DNA from: Dongibacter bovis
GTDB lineage: Bacteria; Bacillota; Negativicutes; Selenomonadales; Selenomonadaceae
DNA length: 35,205 nt
Direction: 5' to 3'
Assembly (NCBI GenBank): GCA_902763085.1
Contig: CACWQW010000042.1
Location: forward strand, 1-35,205
The notes beneath the pieces are model-generated. The model did not search any database. It was not told the origin of the DNA and saw only the letters and a program-made list of their open reading frames with translations. This document shows, in pieces, positions 35,113 through 35,205 of the stretch (within the stretch, counting starts at the first letter, position 1; each line of letters begins with the position of its first letter). Made by a program: the position numbers and the translations under genes.

Positions 35113-35205
35113 ATTGCAATAATAAGTTGAACACCCGGCGAACCTTTATTCAGTAAGTGCTGCAAGCATTTCTTCCCTAAAGCACTCCTCGGGTGTCTTA
35201 TAGCC
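35113..35205 (-). mobile_element. IS30-family insertion sequence, 3' end (partial)
   Basis: The element enters from the right edge. Its terminal repeat at 35113-35133 matches the inverted repeat at 208-228 at 16 of 21 positions, including TGTTCAACTT in the appropriate orientation. The transposase C-terminus lies just inside it. Orientation is the same as in the left copy. Confidence 0.8.
35146..35205 (-). CDS. IS30-family transposase, C-terminal fragment
   Basis: Reading leftwards from the window edge gives GYKTPEECFREEMLAALTE and a TAA at 35148-35146. The GYKTPEE motif is typical of the IS30 transposase end. Together with the N-terminal fragment at 1-129 it suggests two copies of one element type bounding the window. 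Confidence 0.75.
   Translation of the reverse strand, partial: GYKTPEECFREEMLAALTE

Overview
The window looks like a chromosomal segment of a diderm Firmicute of the Negativicutes (Selenomonas or a close relative). It combines outer-membrane traits (a two-partner secretion pair, a glycoconjugate cluster) with Firmicute traits (pdxST, PerR-like and sigma-28-like sites, a secG-est-smpB remnant). Most genes are GC-rich; a few islands are clearly AT-rich. The genus is inferred from gene style, not proven. Both ends lie inside IS30-family elements in the same orientation: the left end holds the first 43 codons of a transposase, the right end the last 19.

Layout. (1) 1-444: IS30 end next to a 3' gene fragment. 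(2) 490-8397: surface-glycan cluster with a broken family 2 glycosyltransferase, a four-part methyltransferase-like/kinase-like/Rossmann/cytidylyltransferase protein, a TIM-barrel pseudo-isomerase fused to a Rossmann domain, and an apparently intact TIM-barrel isomerase. Embedded in it is an AT-rich ATPase plus TOPRIM-like pair (4136-6218) with its own promoter, resembling two-gene anti-phage systems. (3) 8394-10993: a 183-bp MITE-like element, an AAA-ATPase-like/PD-(D/E)XK protein, and a decayed secG-est-(rnr)-smpB locus in which est is fused to smpB. (4) 11096-15179, minus strand: a frameshifted putP, and ahpC with an AhpF-like reductase of reversed domain order. (5) 15201-19812: two flagellin genes with near-identical sigma-28-type promoters; the first encodes an unusually large flagellin (about 985 residues). 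(6) 19922-30130: a giant TpsA exoprotein gene with about 16 YDG-type repeats, broken by one deletion and one 7-bp duplication, followed by its TpsB transporter. (7) 30155-30656: a consensus promoter and cobalamin riboswitch with no downstream gene before two terminators. (8) 30698-31740: a small repeat protein of unknown function and a bacteriohemerythrin. (9) 31839-33319, minus: pdxST. (10) 33452-35205: an SGNH hydrolase with a membrane anchor or signal, a perfect 20-bp palindrome, and an ATPase gene cut by the right IS30 copy.

Gene decay is the common thread. At least six loci are broken by short deletions, a tandem duplication, a nonsense change or IS insertion, yet their remaining reading frames are clean, so the lesions look recent. 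The strongest candidates for something not well described are the ATPase/TOPRIM pair inside the glycan operon, the four-part enzyme with its pseudo-isomerase neighbour, and the orphan cobalamin riboswitch.
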